Source of the DNA: Hyphomicrobium_A sp963722495
Lineage (GTDB): Bacteria > Pseudomonadota > Alphaproteobacteria > Rhizobiales > Hyphomicrobiaceae
NCBI GenBank assembly: GCA_963722495.1
Contig: CAVRND010000003.1
Span: 186,001-250,000 of the forward strand
Length of the DNA: 64,000 nt
Reading direction: 5' to 3'
Made by a program: the position numbers and the translations under genes. Below, one piece after another: positions 1 to 9,296 of the stretch (position 1 is the first letter of the stretch; each line of letters starts with the position of its first letter). Under the pieces are notes generated by a model, which did not search any database, had not been told where the DNA came from, and was given only the letters and a program-made list of their open reading frames with translations.

Positions 1-224
1 TTCGGGAAGCTGCCGACCCAACCGGTCGTCTCGAGGATCATCAGGCAGTAGAGGACGATGGTGCCAGCGGCAGCCCCTGGCAGCGTGAAGCGCAGCGCCC
101 GGACGTAGCGCGTATGGCGGCGCGCGCGCGCAAAATTGCGCGCCCTGTCGGCGGCGGTCGTGCCGGCGAAGGGGTCGGAACCCATCCACTCTTGCCCGGA
201 GGCGAAATTGCTGGTCGTTGCCAT
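1..224 (-). CDS. lptC: LPS export protein LptC, N-terminal part (cut by window edge)
   Basis: Seventy-four residues are readable from an ATG at 224 to the window edge. A basic stretch (ARNFARARRHTRYVRALRF) precedes one hydrophobic segment at about residues 46-66, followed by the start of a periplasmic region. This is the usual N-terminus of alphaproteobacterial LptC, the bitopic inner-membrane protein that passes lipopolysaccharide from LptB2FG to LptA. The gene lies downstream of an RNase D gene on the same strand, the common order rnd-lptC-lptA-lptB. The call rests on this short N-terminus and on context, because the LptC jelly-roll domain is outside the window. Confidence 0.7.
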   Translation of the reverse strand, partial: MATTSNFASGQEWMGSDPFAGTTAADRARNFARARRHTRYVRALRFTLPGAAAGTIVLYCLMILETTGWVGSFP

Positions 225-245
225 GCCGCTGTTCAATGCTGCCGG

Positions 246-321
246 CTAGTGTGATGATCGAAAAATTCGCGGTCGTTAGAGGCGAGGCGTCGAGCGAATT
301 TCTCGATCTGAATCACACTAG
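246..321. repeat. Type A bulged palindrome, copy 1
   Basis: An imperfect inverted repeat with a 10-bp outer stem (CTAGTGTGAT), a 3-nt bulge on the right arm and a 15-bp inner stem (GATCGAAAAATTCGC, one mismatch), enclosing about 23 nt. Near-identical elements lie at 43016-43093 and 43180-43255. It sits between rnd and lptC, 13 bp before a type B element. The short reading frame across it is a by-product of the repeat and reappears at the other copies. Confidence 0.9.
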
Positions 322-334
322 AAATTATTCTAAT

Positions 335-412
335 CTAGTGTCCCTTGTGATTGCGAAGCACGCTCCCGACCCGGCCGCGCACTCTGGCGCGCTTCGCAAT
401 CGGGACACTAGT
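335..412. repeat. Type B bulged palindrome, copy 1
   Basis: An inverted repeat with outer stem CTAGTGTCCC, a 4-nt bulge (TTGT) on the left arm and a 15-bp inner stem starting GATTGCGAAGC. It is related to the elements at 43106-43183 and 43269-43346. The inner stem differs from those copies at several positions, and both arms change together so that pairing is kept. The ends CTAGTGT...ACACTAG are shared with type A. Confidence 0.9.
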
Positions 413-544
413 AGCCGGCCGATGCCGTTAGTTCGACGTCAATTGGGGTTATATTGGGACTGCCAGACGTGGCAATGCCGCGCCCCGGCGGCAGGTACCT
501 GCCTCAGGGGTATTCGGGGGCGGGGAACGCCGCCGCCGCGGCTC

Positions 545-1165
545 TCAGTGGGAAAAAATGTCGTCCTCGCCGAAACCGGCCAGATCGAGCTTGGCGCGCG
601 TGCCCAGGAACCCGAAAGCGGCCTGCGCGAACGCCGTCCGGCCCTCCCGCGCCAGCATGGCGTCGAGCTTGGCCTTGAGGGCGTGCAGATGCAGCACGTC
701 GGAGGCCGCGTAGGCGAGCTGCTGCTGGGATAGCTCGCTGGAGGCCCAGTCGGAGCTCTGCTGCTGCTTCGACAACTCGATGCCCAACAGCTCGCCGACG
801 AGGTCCTTTAGGCCGTGGCGGTCGGTGTAGGTGCGCACCAGCTTGGAAGCGATCTTGGTGCAGTAGATCGGTGCCGTGACGACGCCAAGGTTCTTCTCGA
901 TGACAGCGATGTCGAAACGCGCGTAGTGGAAGATCTTGAGCACCGCCGGGTCGGTGAGCAGCGCCTTGAGGTTCGGCGCCGCGTAGTCGTGTCCGTCGAA
1001 CTGCACCAAATGCGCGCTGCCGTCGCCCGACGAGAGCTGGATGAGGCACAGCCGGTCGCGGTTGACGTTGAGCCCTAGCGTCTCCGTATCGACGGCAACG
1101 CTGTCCCCGAACGACAGTCCGCTCGGCAGGTCGTTCTTGTGCAGCGTGATGGAGGTCTTGGCCAT
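545..1165 (-). CDS. rnd: Ribonuclease D (short form)
   Basis: A 206-residue 3'-5' exoribonuclease of the DEDDy group, acting on structured RNAs such as tRNA precursors. The catalytic acids are visible: D26 and E28 in VDTETLGL, D85 in HYARFDIAVI, and Y152/D156 in YAASDVLHL. The protein is the exonuclease domain alone and lacks the C-terminal HRDC domains of the 375-residue E. coli enzyme, which is normal for alphaproteobacteria. I chose the ATG at 1165 (MAKTSITLHK), since upstream codons add an unconserved leader. lptC follows on the same strand after about 320 bp that hold the A/B repeats. Confidence 0.9.
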   Translation of the reverse strand: MAKTSITLHKNDLPSGLSFGDSVAVDTETLGLNVNRDRLCLIQLSSGDGSAHLVQFDGHDYAAPNLKALLTDPAVLKIFHYARFDIAVIEKNLGVVTAPIYCTKIASKLVRTYTDRHGLKDLVGELLGIELSKQQQSSDWASSELSQQQLAYAASDVLHLHALKAKLDAMLAREGRTAFAQAAFGFLGTRAKLDLAGFGEDDIFSH

Positions 1166-1345
1166 CGTGGTTGAGCCCTCGGCTTGCGCTTGGCGTGAGC
1201 TGGGCTGCGACGGGCAGCCGTCCGCTATACGCCCCAAAGCTTTAAGTTCGGTCACCAATCGAACCGCCGCACGGAACGGCCGACGGCGGCGCCAATCGTG
1301 CAGCCCGGCCTAGTGGCCGTTCGTTGAACAGCGATAAAATGAAGC

Positions 1346-1432
1346 TGGTGCCCAGGAAGGGACTCGAACCCCCACGCCCTTGCGAGCGCCAGCACCTGAA
1401 GCTGGTGCGTCTACCAATTCCGCCACCTGGGC
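1346..1432 (-). tRNA. tRNA-Leu (anticodon CAG)
   Basis: On the minus strand the gene runs from GCCCAGGTGGCGGAATTG to CCTGGGCACCA with CCA encoded. The anticodon stem CCAGC/GCTGG holds loop TTCAGGT, giving anticodon CAG (reads CUG). It has the long variable arm of a class II tRNA, and a 7-bp acceptor stem closes. Confidence 0.97.
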
Positions 1433-1577
1433 ACGGGGCGATGAGTTAGAGAGCGCCGCGCCGGTTGTCAATTATGTCTCGTGCGGCCGCGCGCATCCTT
1501 CCCAGGGCCGGCGCCGCTCGTGTATTCCTGGGGCGATCAGGGGCCGCGCGGCGGCCGGCTGACCAGGAGGACCGGCG

Positions 1578-2562
1578 ATGGCGGATCGTCTCGACAACCA
1601 GGGTATTGCGACCGTTTTCGGCGGCTCGGGCTTCGTCGGCCGCTATGCAGTCGCGGCGCTGGCCAAGCAGGGCTGGCGCGTACGCGCCGCCGTACGCCGG
1701 CCGGATCTCGCCGGCTTCTTGCAGCCTGCAGGCTTGGTCGGCCAGGTGGCTCCGGTACAGGCCAACCTGCGCTATCCCGCCATCGGTGCAGCGCGCCCTG
1801 GCCGGCTCCAAGTTCGTCGTTAACGCGGTCGGCGTGCTGGCCAGCGGCGGCAAGCAGACGTTCCGGGCCATCCATGTCGAAGGACCGCGCGCTATCGCCA
1901 AGGCGGCGCGCGAGGCCGGCGTCCGCCAGCTCGTGCACATCTCCGCCATCGGCGCCGATGCCAAGTCGTCGTCGCGCTATGCCCGCTCCAAGGCGGAGGG
2001 TGAGCGCGCCGTGCTGGAGGAGTTCCCCGGCGCCATCATCGTGCGCCCGTCGATCGTCTTCGGACCGGAGGACGAGTTCTTCAACCGCTTCGCCGCCATG
2101 GCGCGCATCTCGCCGCTGCTGCCGCTCATCGGCGGCGGGCGAACGCGCTTTCAGCCGGTTTTCGTCGGGGACCTCGGCACGGCCATCGCCGCAGTCGGCT
2201 CGGGCGCCGGCAAGCCGGGCACCGTCTACGAAGCGGGCGGACCGGAGGTGCTGTCGTTCCGCGAGCTGCTCGACCTGACGCAGGAGTGGTCCGACCGCTC
2301 GCGCGGCTACTTGCCGCTACCGTTCTGGCTCGCCAAGCTGCAGGCGCTGCTCACCTGGCCGCTGCCGAACAGTCTGCGGCCGATCACCGTCGACCAGGTG
2401 CGCATGCTCCAGCACGACAACGTCGTCAGTGCTGCAGCCAAGAGCGAAGGGCGCACGCTCGCCGCGCTCGGCGTCGCTGCGCCGCACGGCGTGGCCGCCA
2501 TCGTGCCGACCTACCTGGAGCGCTTCCGCGCCCGGGGGCAGTTCGCGCACTACCGCACCTGA
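1578..2562 (+). CDS. NDUFA9-like NAD(P)-binding protein (complex I NDUFA9 family), frameshifted
   Basis: An atypical short-chain dehydrogenase of the NDUFA9/YbjT type, about 327 residues. The glycine-rich nucleotide motif GGSGFVGR is at residues 15-22, followed by HVEGPRAIAKAAREAG and VRPSIVFGPEDEF, typical of the extended SDR fold. Homologues are annotated as a complex I NDUFA9 subunit, but most bacterial members have no proven role in NADH oxidation. The frame changes near 1782: GCC-A-TCG should read GCC-TCG, and a perfect protein continues in the next frame. The ATG at 1578 follows AGGAGG at good spacing. Confidence 0.8.
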
Positions 2563-2583
2563 CGCCTTCCCTCAGCCGAAACT

Positions 2584-2610
2584 AAAAAGGCTCCGGCGGT
2601 TGCCGGAGCC
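2584..2610 (-). terminator. Intrinsic terminator after DUF1150 gene
   Basis: Read on the minus strand, GGCTCCGGC and GCCGGAGCC form a perfect 9-bp stem with a 4-nt loop, followed by TTTTT. It lies about 50 bp past the stop codon of the DUF1150 gene. It may also slow transcripts arriving from the convergent plus-strand gene, whose tail is less T-rich. Confidence 0.8.
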
Positions 2611-2660
2611 TCAACGCTTTGCGCAAAGGAGATGTATGCGCCGGCTGCGACGCCATGCAC

Positions 2661-2930
2661 TTAGTGCACGCTGGCAATCTCAAGGTCATCGTCGATCGCA
2701 TGGCCGACTGCGGCCTGCCGTGTATCGGTAAGCGCCAAAGGTGTGCCGTCGGCCGCGTGCAACGAGAACAGGTTGATGCCTTTGGGCAAACCCTCGATGG
2801 CCGGGAACATACGGGTCGCTTCGTCGGCAGTGAGCGTCTTGATGTAGGCGACGACGCCCCCGCCAAGCGTGGCGAGCTCGTGTTCGGTCATGACATTGCG
2901 TGGGTCTAGGATCTTATCGGCTTCGGTCAT
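2661..2930 (-). CDS. DUF1150 family protein
   Basis: An 89-residue cytoplasmic protein starting MTEADKILDPRNVMTE. The family (DUF1150) is restricted mainly to alphaproteobacteria and is typically found directly downstream of an Hsp20 gene, as here. No catalytic motif is visible and the function is unknown; co-transcription with Hsp20 suggests a heat-stress role. The ATG at 2930 is preceded by AAGGAGT at ideal spacing, which decides the start over a longer upstream frame. An intrinsic terminator follows. Confidence 0.8.
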   Translation of the reverse strand: MTEADKILDPRNVMTEHELATLGGGVVAYIKTLTADEATRMFPAIEGLPKGINLFSLHAADGTPLALTDTRQAAVGHAIDDDLEIASVH

Positions 2931-3062
2931 GACGCAACTCCTTCTGCAAGCCGGGCCCGGCGCACCGCCATCCGAATCTGACGGAGAGCGTATCGGTATC
3001 CCGGATCTGCGCCCACCGCTGAAACGCGCGATGTGGCTGTCTCGATGCAACGCTGACACACC

Positions 3063-3491
3063 TTATTTTCTGTCGCTAATCTCGATCGTCCGCACCAGGC
3101 GCTCAGGCTCCAGGCGCTTCAGGTCGATTGCGAGCAGTCCATCGGACAAGTCAGCAGACTTTACCTCGATTCCCTCCGCAAGCACGAACGTGCGCGTAAA
3201 TTGTCGCGCCGCTATGCCGCGGTAGAGGTAGCTGCGGGACTTCTCCTCCGACTGCTTGCCGCGCACGATCAGCTGGCTGTCAGCGAGCGTGATCTCGAGT
3301 TGATCGCGCGTGAAGCCGGCGACTGCGAGCGTGATACGCAGGGTCTCGCCCTCGCCGTTAACGGCGTCGATTCGCTCGACGTTATACGGGGGATAACCGT
3401 CGCCGGATCCTTTGTTGGCGCGATCGATCAGGCGCTCGATCTCCTCGAAACCCAAAAGCAGCGGGCTCGAGAGCAATGAAATTCTCGACAT
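3063..3491 (-). CDS. Hsp20 / alpha-crystallin small heat shock protein
   Basis: A 142-residue small heat shock protein that would bind unfolding proteins as an ATP-independent holdase. The N-terminal stretch (FEEIERLIDRANKGSGDGYPPYNV) and the alpha-crystallin domain from about residue 40 are conserved. The ITLAVAGFTRDQLEITL strands, the RGIAARQFTRTFVL segment and a C-terminal IEI anchor motif (residues 136-138) are all visible. It is a class A rhizobial-type sHsp. DUF1150 follows. A sigma-32-like promoter lies about 110 bp upstream, and the leader between contains several stems. Confidence 0.93.
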   Translation of the reverse strand: MSRISLLSSPLLLGFEEIERLIDRANKGSGDGYPPYNVERIDAVNGEGETLRITLAVAGFTRDQLEITLADSQLIVRGKQSEEKSRSYLYRGIAARQFTRTFVLAEGIEVKSADLSDGLLAIDLKRLEPERLVRTIEISDRK

Positions 3492-3601
3492 CGTCCGAAA
3501 GTCCTTCCTAAGCGACCTTCAACTTCGAGCATCTTCGGAGCCTCTTAACCTTGGCCTCCGACGACCCAGCCCCGCGAGCGGGCACTGGCTTGGTGGAGAA
3601 C

Positions 3602-3630
3602 ATATGGGCGACGGAGGGGGAGCGTTCAAG
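3602..3630 (-). promoter_or_regulatory. RpoH (sigma-32)-type promoter for hsp20
   Basis: Read on the minus strand: CTTGAA, 16 nt, CCCATAT, matching the heat-shock sigma factor consensus. It predicts a leader of roughly 104 nt before the ATG at 3491. That leader has a GC-rich hairpin (GCCCGC-TC-GCGGGGC), a second stem (CGGAG...CTCCG), and a Shine-Dalgarno AGGAAGGA flanked by TCCGAAG/CTTTCGGA. Rhizobial hsp leaders often act as ROSE thermometers, but I do not see a clear ROSE consensus. Confidence 0.65.
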
Positions 3631-3827
3631 CGTCGGAATCAGGCGCCGCCCGTCACCCTCGCGATGGCTCACGCGGACCGCCTGCAACCCGGCCGCAGAT
3701 GAACACGATGTCATTTGACATGGGGGGAGCGAACCCGAAGATGACGGCCAACGCGCGGTTTCGCCGAGCCGACTGCGATAGCGGTTCACCTCCGGCTACC
3801 CATCCGGATCCAATCGGGGTTCAATCG

Positions 3828-5231
3828 ATGCTCAAGCTCGGCTTCAGCCGTCCCGCACTCTTATCAATGGCCATGCTCATGCTCGCTTTTGCACAACAAA
3901 TCGCTTCTGCCGAACCGCGTGCTTCCGAGTTCAAGCTGTCGAACGGCATGGACGTCGTGGTGATCCCCGATCATCGCGCCCCGTCGTTACCCACATGGTC
4001 TGGTACAAGGTCGGCGCCGCCGACGAGCCCAAGGGCGTCTCCGGCATCGCCCACTTCCTCGAGCATCTGATGTTCAAGTCGACGGACAAGATCGCCGTCG
4101 GCGACTTCTCCAAGATCATCTCCAAGCTCGGCGGCCAGGACAACGCCTTCACCGGCCAGGACGTCACCGCCTACCACCAGCGCATCGCCAAGGAGCAGCT
4201 TGGCACCCTGATGGAGATGGAGGCCGATCGCATGACGCATCTGCGCCTCACCAACGATGAGGTCGCCACCGAGCGGCAGGTGATCATCGAGGAGCGCCGC
4301 TCGCGCATCGAGAACAATCCCGGCGCGCGCCTCGACGAGCAGATGAACGCCACGCTCTACCTCTCGCATCCCTACGGCATCCCGGTCATCGGCTGGGAGC
4401 ACGAGATGGCGAAGCTGTCGCGCGAGGACGCGCTGCGCTTCTACAAGCGCTACTACGCACCCAACAATGCCATCCTCGTCGTCGCCGGCGACGTGACCGT
4501 CGACGAGGTGAAGCGCCTCGCCGAAGCGACCTACGGCAAGATCCCGGCAAACCCGGAGGTCGACACGCGCTTGCGTCCGCAGGAGCCTCCGCACATCGCC
4601 GCGCGCCGCCTGACGCTGAAGGACCCGCGCGCCGGCAATGCCTCGTTCCACCGCTATTACATTGCGCCGAGCTACGTGACGGCGAAGCCGGGCGAGGCCG
4701 AAGCGCTCGACCTCCTGATGAAGATTCTCGCCGACGGCTCGACCAGCCGCCTCTATCGCAAGCTCGTCGTCGAGGACAAGGTCGCGGCCACCACCGGCGG
4801 CGACTACTCGGGCTACAACCTCGATTGCGGTGCCATCTCGCTGTACGCCGTGTCGAGCGGCGGCAACGACCTCACGCCGATCGAGGCCGCCGTCGATGGC
4901 GTGCTCGAACGAGATCCGCACCAACGGCGTCACGCAGCTCGAGCTTGAGCGCGCCAAGAAGTCGTTGCTGGCCGACTACATCTACGAGAGCGACAACCAG
5001 GCGAACCTCGCCCGCCGCTACGGCTGGGCCGTCGCCATCGGCCGCTCGCCCGCCGACGTCGAAGGCTGGCCGGCGGCGATCGCCAAGGTCACCGCCGACG
5101 ACGTCAAGAAGGCGGCCGACAACTATCTCGATGCGCGCCGTTCGGTGACCGGCTGGCTGCTGCCCGAGCCTGAGGACGCCAAGGGCACCGGCGATCGCGT
5201 CGAGCAGCCCGTCGTCCACTCGCGGTCGTGA
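3828..5231 (+). CDS. M16 zinc peptidase, catalytic subunit, frameshifted
   Basis: A secreted M16 (pitrilysin/PqqL-like) peptidase of about 467 residues. A signal peptide (about residues 1-28, ending AQQIASA) precedes the inverted zinc motif HFLEH at about 76-80, with the downstream glutamate region in VIIEERRSRIE. The C-terminal half-domain is complete. Two single-base indels break the frame: a missing G near 3983 (HRAP then VVTHMVWYK) and an extra G near 4907 (DGVL then NEIRTNGVT). The partner gene follows immediately. M16 members of this kind usually act as heterodimers in the periplasm. Confidence 0.88.
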
Positions 5232-5257
5232 TTCCCTTCATGCGAAAAGGCTATGAT

Positions 5258-6637
5258 ATGGTCGCGGCCCTTCCCCGGCGCTCGGCGTTTCATCGCGCTC
5301 ACCGCCGATCCATCGTCGCTGCGTCGCTCGCCGCGTTCGCCGCCGTCTTCCTCACCAGCTTGAGCTTGCCCGCAAACGCCATGAAGATCCAAACCGTGAA
5401 GAGCCCCGGCGGCATCGAAGCCTGGCTGGTCGAGGAGCACGCGGTGCCGATGATGGCCATGCGCTTCGCCTTCGAAGGCGGCAGCTCGCAGGACCCGGTC
5501 GGCAAGGAGGGCGTCGCCAACTTCGTCACCGCCATGCTCGACGAGGGCGCCGGCGATCTCAACTCGCGCGAGTTCCAGGAGCGCATGGAAGACCTCTCCA
5601 TGCGCATGAACTACGAGGAGGCCAAGGACGCCTTCTACGGCAACTTCGAAACGCTCACCGAGAACCGCGACGAGGCGGCCAAGCTCCTGAAGCTGGCGCT
5701 CACCAAGCCGCGCTTCGATCAGGACGCGGTGGAGCGCATCCGCCAGCAGCTCGTCGCCTCGCTCGTCTACGCCGCACGCGATCCCGACAAGGTGGCGCAG
5801 AACCAGTGGTACGCCACCGCCTTCGCCGGCCATCCCTATGCGCGCCCGGCCAACGGCACCGAGGCGACCATCGGCACCATGACCGGCGCCGACCTCGAAG
5901 CCTATCGCAAGCGCGTGTTCGCCAAGGACACGCTGAAGGTCGTCGCCGTCGGCGACATCACGCCCGAGCAGCTGGGCAAGCTGCTCGACGACGTCTTCGG
6001 CGACCTGCCGGCCAAGGCCGAGCTGTCGCCGGTGTCAAAGACCAATCCCGTCACCGGCGGAAGCCAGACGGTCGTCGACATGAACGTGCCGCAGTCGGTG
6101 GCCGTGTTCGGCATGGGCGCCATGCCGCGCAAGGACCCGGACTTCATGCCGGCGTTCGTGCTCAATCAGATCCTCGGCGGCGGCGGCTTTGCCTCCAAGC
6201 TGATGGAGGAGGTGCGCGAGAAGCGCGGCCTCGCCTACTCCGTCTACACCTACGTCTATCCCTATCAGCACACGTCGATCTTCTCGGGCGGCGTCGCGAC
6301 GCGCAACGACATGATGGGGCAGTCGCTCGACATCATCCGCGAAGAGCTGAAGAAGATGGCGGATGGCGACGTGAAGCAGGAAGATCTCGACAACGCCAAG
6401 AGCTATCTCATCGGCTCGTATCCGCTGCGCTTCGACACCAACGCCAAGATCGCCTCGCAGCTGCTTGGCCTGCGCATGGACGGCTTCGGCCCGGAGTACG
6501 TCGAGAACCGCAACGCCATGATCGCGGCGGTGACGCTCGATGATCTGAAGCGCGTCGCCAAGCGTCTGCTCGATACGCAGAACCTGATCGTCACCATCGT
6601 CGGCAAGCCGACGCTGGTGCAGGCCAAGAAGGGCTAA
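5258..6637 (+). CDS. M16 peptidase-like partner subunit (no zinc motif)
   Basis: A roughly 459-residue M16 homologue with a signal sequence (hydrophobic run SIVAASLAAFAAVFLTSL ending PANA). The position of the zinc motif is occupied by FVTAMLDEGAG, so this subunit cannot bind catalytic zinc. The C-terminal EKRGLAYSVY element of substrate-binding M16 subunits is present. It pairs with the upstream gene, whose stop codon overlaps the earliest possible GTG at 5228. I chose the ATG at 5258 because AAAAGG lies seven bases upstream; the ATG at 5240 is possible. The frame is intact. Confidence 0.85.
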   Translation: MVAALPRRSAFHRAHRRSIVAASLAAFAAVFLTSLSLPANAMKIQTVKSPGGIEAWLVEEHAVPMMAMRFAFEGGSSQDPVGKEGVANFVTAMLDEGAGDLNSREFQERMEDLSMRMNYEEAKDAFYGNFETLTENRDEAAKLLKLALTKPRFDQDAVERIRQQLVASLVYAARDPDKVAQNQWYATAFAGHPYARPANGTEATIGTMTGADLEAYRKRVFAKDTLKVVAVGDITPEQLGKLLDDVFGDLPAKAELSPVSKTNPVTGGSQTVVDMNVPQSVAVFGMGAMPRKDPDFMPAFVLNQILGGGGFASKLMEEVREKRGLAYSVYTYVYPYQHTSIFSGGVATRNDMMGQSLDIIREELKKMADGDVKQEDLDNAKSYLIGSYPLRFDTNAKIASQLLGLRMDGFGPEYVENRNAMIAAVTLDDLKRVAKRLLDTQNLIVTIVGKPTLVQAKKG

Positions 6638-6667
6638 CGCCACCGCAGCTTTGCGCAATCAATCGAA

Positions 6668-6694
6668 AGCCGGCGGTTTCTACCGCCGGCTCTT
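6668..6694. terminator. Hairpin between the M16 operon and ppa
   Basis: AGCCGGCGGT and ACCGCCGGCT form a perfect 10-bp stem with a 4-nt loop, followed by CTTT on the plus strand. It sits 30 bp after the M16 stop codon and 28 bp before the end of the convergent ppa gene, so it probably serves both. Confidence 0.7.
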
Positions 6695-6721
6695 TGCGTT
6701 GCTGAGCGGTCCGCGGGCAGC

Positions 6722-7259
6722 TCAGCGGTTGGACTTCTTGGCGCGTTCGATCGCCTGCGTGATCATGCGGCGCGCCTCGGCCGAATCGCCGAGGTGGTCG
6801 ATCTTCGCCCACTTGCCCGGCTCCAGGTCCTTGTAGTGCCCGAAGAAGTGCTCGATCTGCTGCACCGTGATTTGCGGCAGGTCGGTGTAGTTCGCCACCT
6901 TGTCGTAGCGCATCGTCGTCTTGCTGCTCGGCACGGCGATGATCTTCTCGTCGCCGCCGCCCTCGTCCTGCATGACGAGCACGCCGACCGGCCGGCAGTT
7001 GATGACGGCGCCCGGCACGATGGCGCGCGTGTTGCAGACGAGGACGTCGATCGGGTCGCCGTCGAGCGACAGCGTGTGCGGGACGAAGCCGTAGTTGCCC
7101 GGGTAGCGCATCGGCGTATAGAGGAAGCGGTCGACGATCAGCGTGCCCGAGGCCTTGTCCATCTCGTACTTGATGGGCTCGCCCCCAACCGGAACCTCGA
7201 TCGACGACGTTGATGTCGAGGGGCGGGTTCAAACCGATCGGAATTGCGTCGAGCCGCAT
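6722..7259 (-). CDS. ppa: Inorganic pyrophosphatase (family I), frameshifted
   Basis: A soluble family I pyrophosphatase of about 178 residues, hydrolysing PPi to phosphate and driving biosynthetic reactions. The signature DGDPIDVLV, the preceding RYPGNYGFVPHT and the C-terminal FFGHYKDLEPGKW are all present. The N-terminus MRLDAIPIGLNPPLDINVV lies in a different frame from the rest: an extra base near 7204 separates it from IEVPVGGEPIKYEMDK. Since Ppa is essential, the break is almost certainly a sequence error. The ATG is at 7259. Confidence 0.93.
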
Positions 7260-7495
7260 TACTCGCTCCACAAGGTTGACGACTTGGCGCTGGCTGCGGC
7301 CAGGCGCGGGAACACTCATCCCGCAAAGTAGTGGATGAATTGCGCACATCGATAGCAGCGCCGCCGGCCGGCGTCGCGCGCAACCAACGGGATTGCCTCG
7401 GACATTAGTACACAGGGCAGCTGCAACCCGAGGCGTCGCACGCGTCGTAGCGAATCGCCGGATGGTCTAGCCTCCCGCCCTCAGGGAGACCATGG

Positions 7496-9287
7496 ATGCC
7501 CATCCGCCAGCTATCGCCGGAGACCGTCAACCGCATCGCCGCCGGCGAGGTGGTGGAGCGGCCGGCCAGCGTCGTCAAGGAGTTGGTCGAGAACGCCCTC
7601 GATGCCGGCGCCGGCGAGATCGAGGTCGTGACCGCGTCCGGTGGGCTGTCTCTGATCCGGGTCACCGACGACGGCGGCGGGATGCCGCCCGAAGACCTGG
7701 AGCTTGCCGTCGAGCGGCACGCTACATCGAAGCTGTCGGAAGAAGATCTGTTCGCCATCCGCACCCTCGGCTTTCGTGGCGAGGCGCTGCCGTCGATCGG
7801 CTCCATCGCGCGGCTGACGATCCTGTCGCGCGGCGCGCGGCGCCTCCGAAGCTTTCGCGCTGGGCGTCGACCGTGGCGCCAAGGGCCAGGTGAAGCCGGC
7901 CGCCGGCAACGCCGGAACGTGCGTCGAGGTGCGCGACCTGTTCTCCAGCGTGCCGGCGCGATTGAAGTTCCTCAAGTCGGAGCGGGCCGAGAACCAGGCT
8001 GTGTCCGAGATCGTCAAGCGGCTGGCCATGGCGCACCCGCAAGTCGGCTTCACGCTGACGGCCGGCGAGCGCACGGGACTGCGCTATCCGCGCGAAGCTG
8101 CCGGCGACGCCGGTCTCCTGCAACGCCTCGGCCGCATCATGGGTCGCGAGTTCATGGACGACGCGGTGCCCGTAGCGGGCGAGCGCGAGGGCGTATCCGT
8201 GTCGGGCTTTGCCGGCCTGCCGACGCTGCACCGCCCCGACGCCGCGCAGCAGTTCCTGTTCGTCAACGGACGCCCGGTGAAGGACAAGCTGCTGATCGGC
8301 GCCGTGCGCGCCGCCTACGGCGATCTCATCCCGCGCGGGCCGTCAGCCGCTGCTGGCGCTGTTCGTGTCGCTGCCGCCGGAAGAAGTCGACGTCAACGTC
8401 CACCCGGCAAAGGTCGAGGTGCGCTTCCGCGACAGCGGCCGCGTGCGGTCGCTGCTGGTCAACGCACTGGCGGCGGCGCTGTACGCCGCCGGCCACCGCG
8501 CATCGGCTGCCAATGGCGTATCGGCGCTGCAGGAGCTGCGCCCCAACGTGGTGCCGTTCGAGCGCCCCGGCCGGCGTATTTCGGCGCGCCGCGCAGTTCT
8601 GTCAGCTTCGGTCTGGCCGAGGCCATGCAGGCGCCGCTGGATGTGATGGACTCCCCGAGCGCCGACGCCCGCGCTTTTATGGCACCCGTTGCGGAGGCTC
8701 TTCAGGATCGCCCGCTCGGCGCCGCGCGAGCGCAGCTGCACGAGAACTACATCGTCGCTCAGACGCGCGACGGCGTCGTCATCGTCGACCAGCACGCCGC
8801 GCACGAGCGGCTTGTCTACGAGCGGCTGAAGACCATGCTCGCCGATGGGGGCGTGGCGCGGCAGGGGCTGCTGGTGCCGGTGGTCGTCGACCTCGGCGAT
8901 GAGGAAGCTGCGGCGCTCGCCGAGAAGGCAGGCGAGCTGGCGGAGCTTGGCCTCGTGCTGGAAGCGTTCGGAGCCGGAGCGGTCGTCGTGCGCGAGGTGC
9001 CGGCGCTGCTCGGCGACGGCGATGTGACGGGGCTGATCAAGGATCTCGCGGCCGACATCGTGCGCGAAGGCACCAGCACGGCGCTGAAGGACCGGCTGCT
9101 CTCCATTTGCGCGACCATCGCCTGCCACGGCAGCGTGCGCTCGGGTCGGCGGCTGACGCCCGACGAGATGAACGCGCTTTTGCGCGACATGGAGGCGACG
9201 CCCTATTCCGGCCAGTGCAACCACGGCCGCCCGACGTACGTCGAATTGAAGCTCGCCGACATCGAGAAGCTTTTCGGCCGGCGGTGA
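7496..9287 (+). CDS. mutL: DNA mismatch repair protein MutL, frameshifted
   Basis: About 597 residues. The GHKL ATPase motifs are intact at the N-terminus: ELVENALDAGA, DDGGGM, RHATSK, TLGFRGEAL. The C-terminal domain carries DQHAAHERLVYERL, the metal-binding endonuclease motif, and ACHGSVR and CNHGRPT nearby, so this MutL should nick DNA, as expected in species without MutH. Three frame changes occur near 7840, 8341 (extra C in GGG-C-CGTCAG) and 8570, each followed by perfect family sequence. No mutS is in the window. It lies between ppa and an exported protein. Confidence 0.92.
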
Positions 9288-9296
9288 CCGCCCGTC

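Noticed and set aside
218..733. An open frame starting in the repeat block (MIEKFAVVRGEASSEF)
   Set aside because: The same peptide recurs at 43024 only because the type A palindrome recurs. It then runs antisense through rnd, so it is not a gene.
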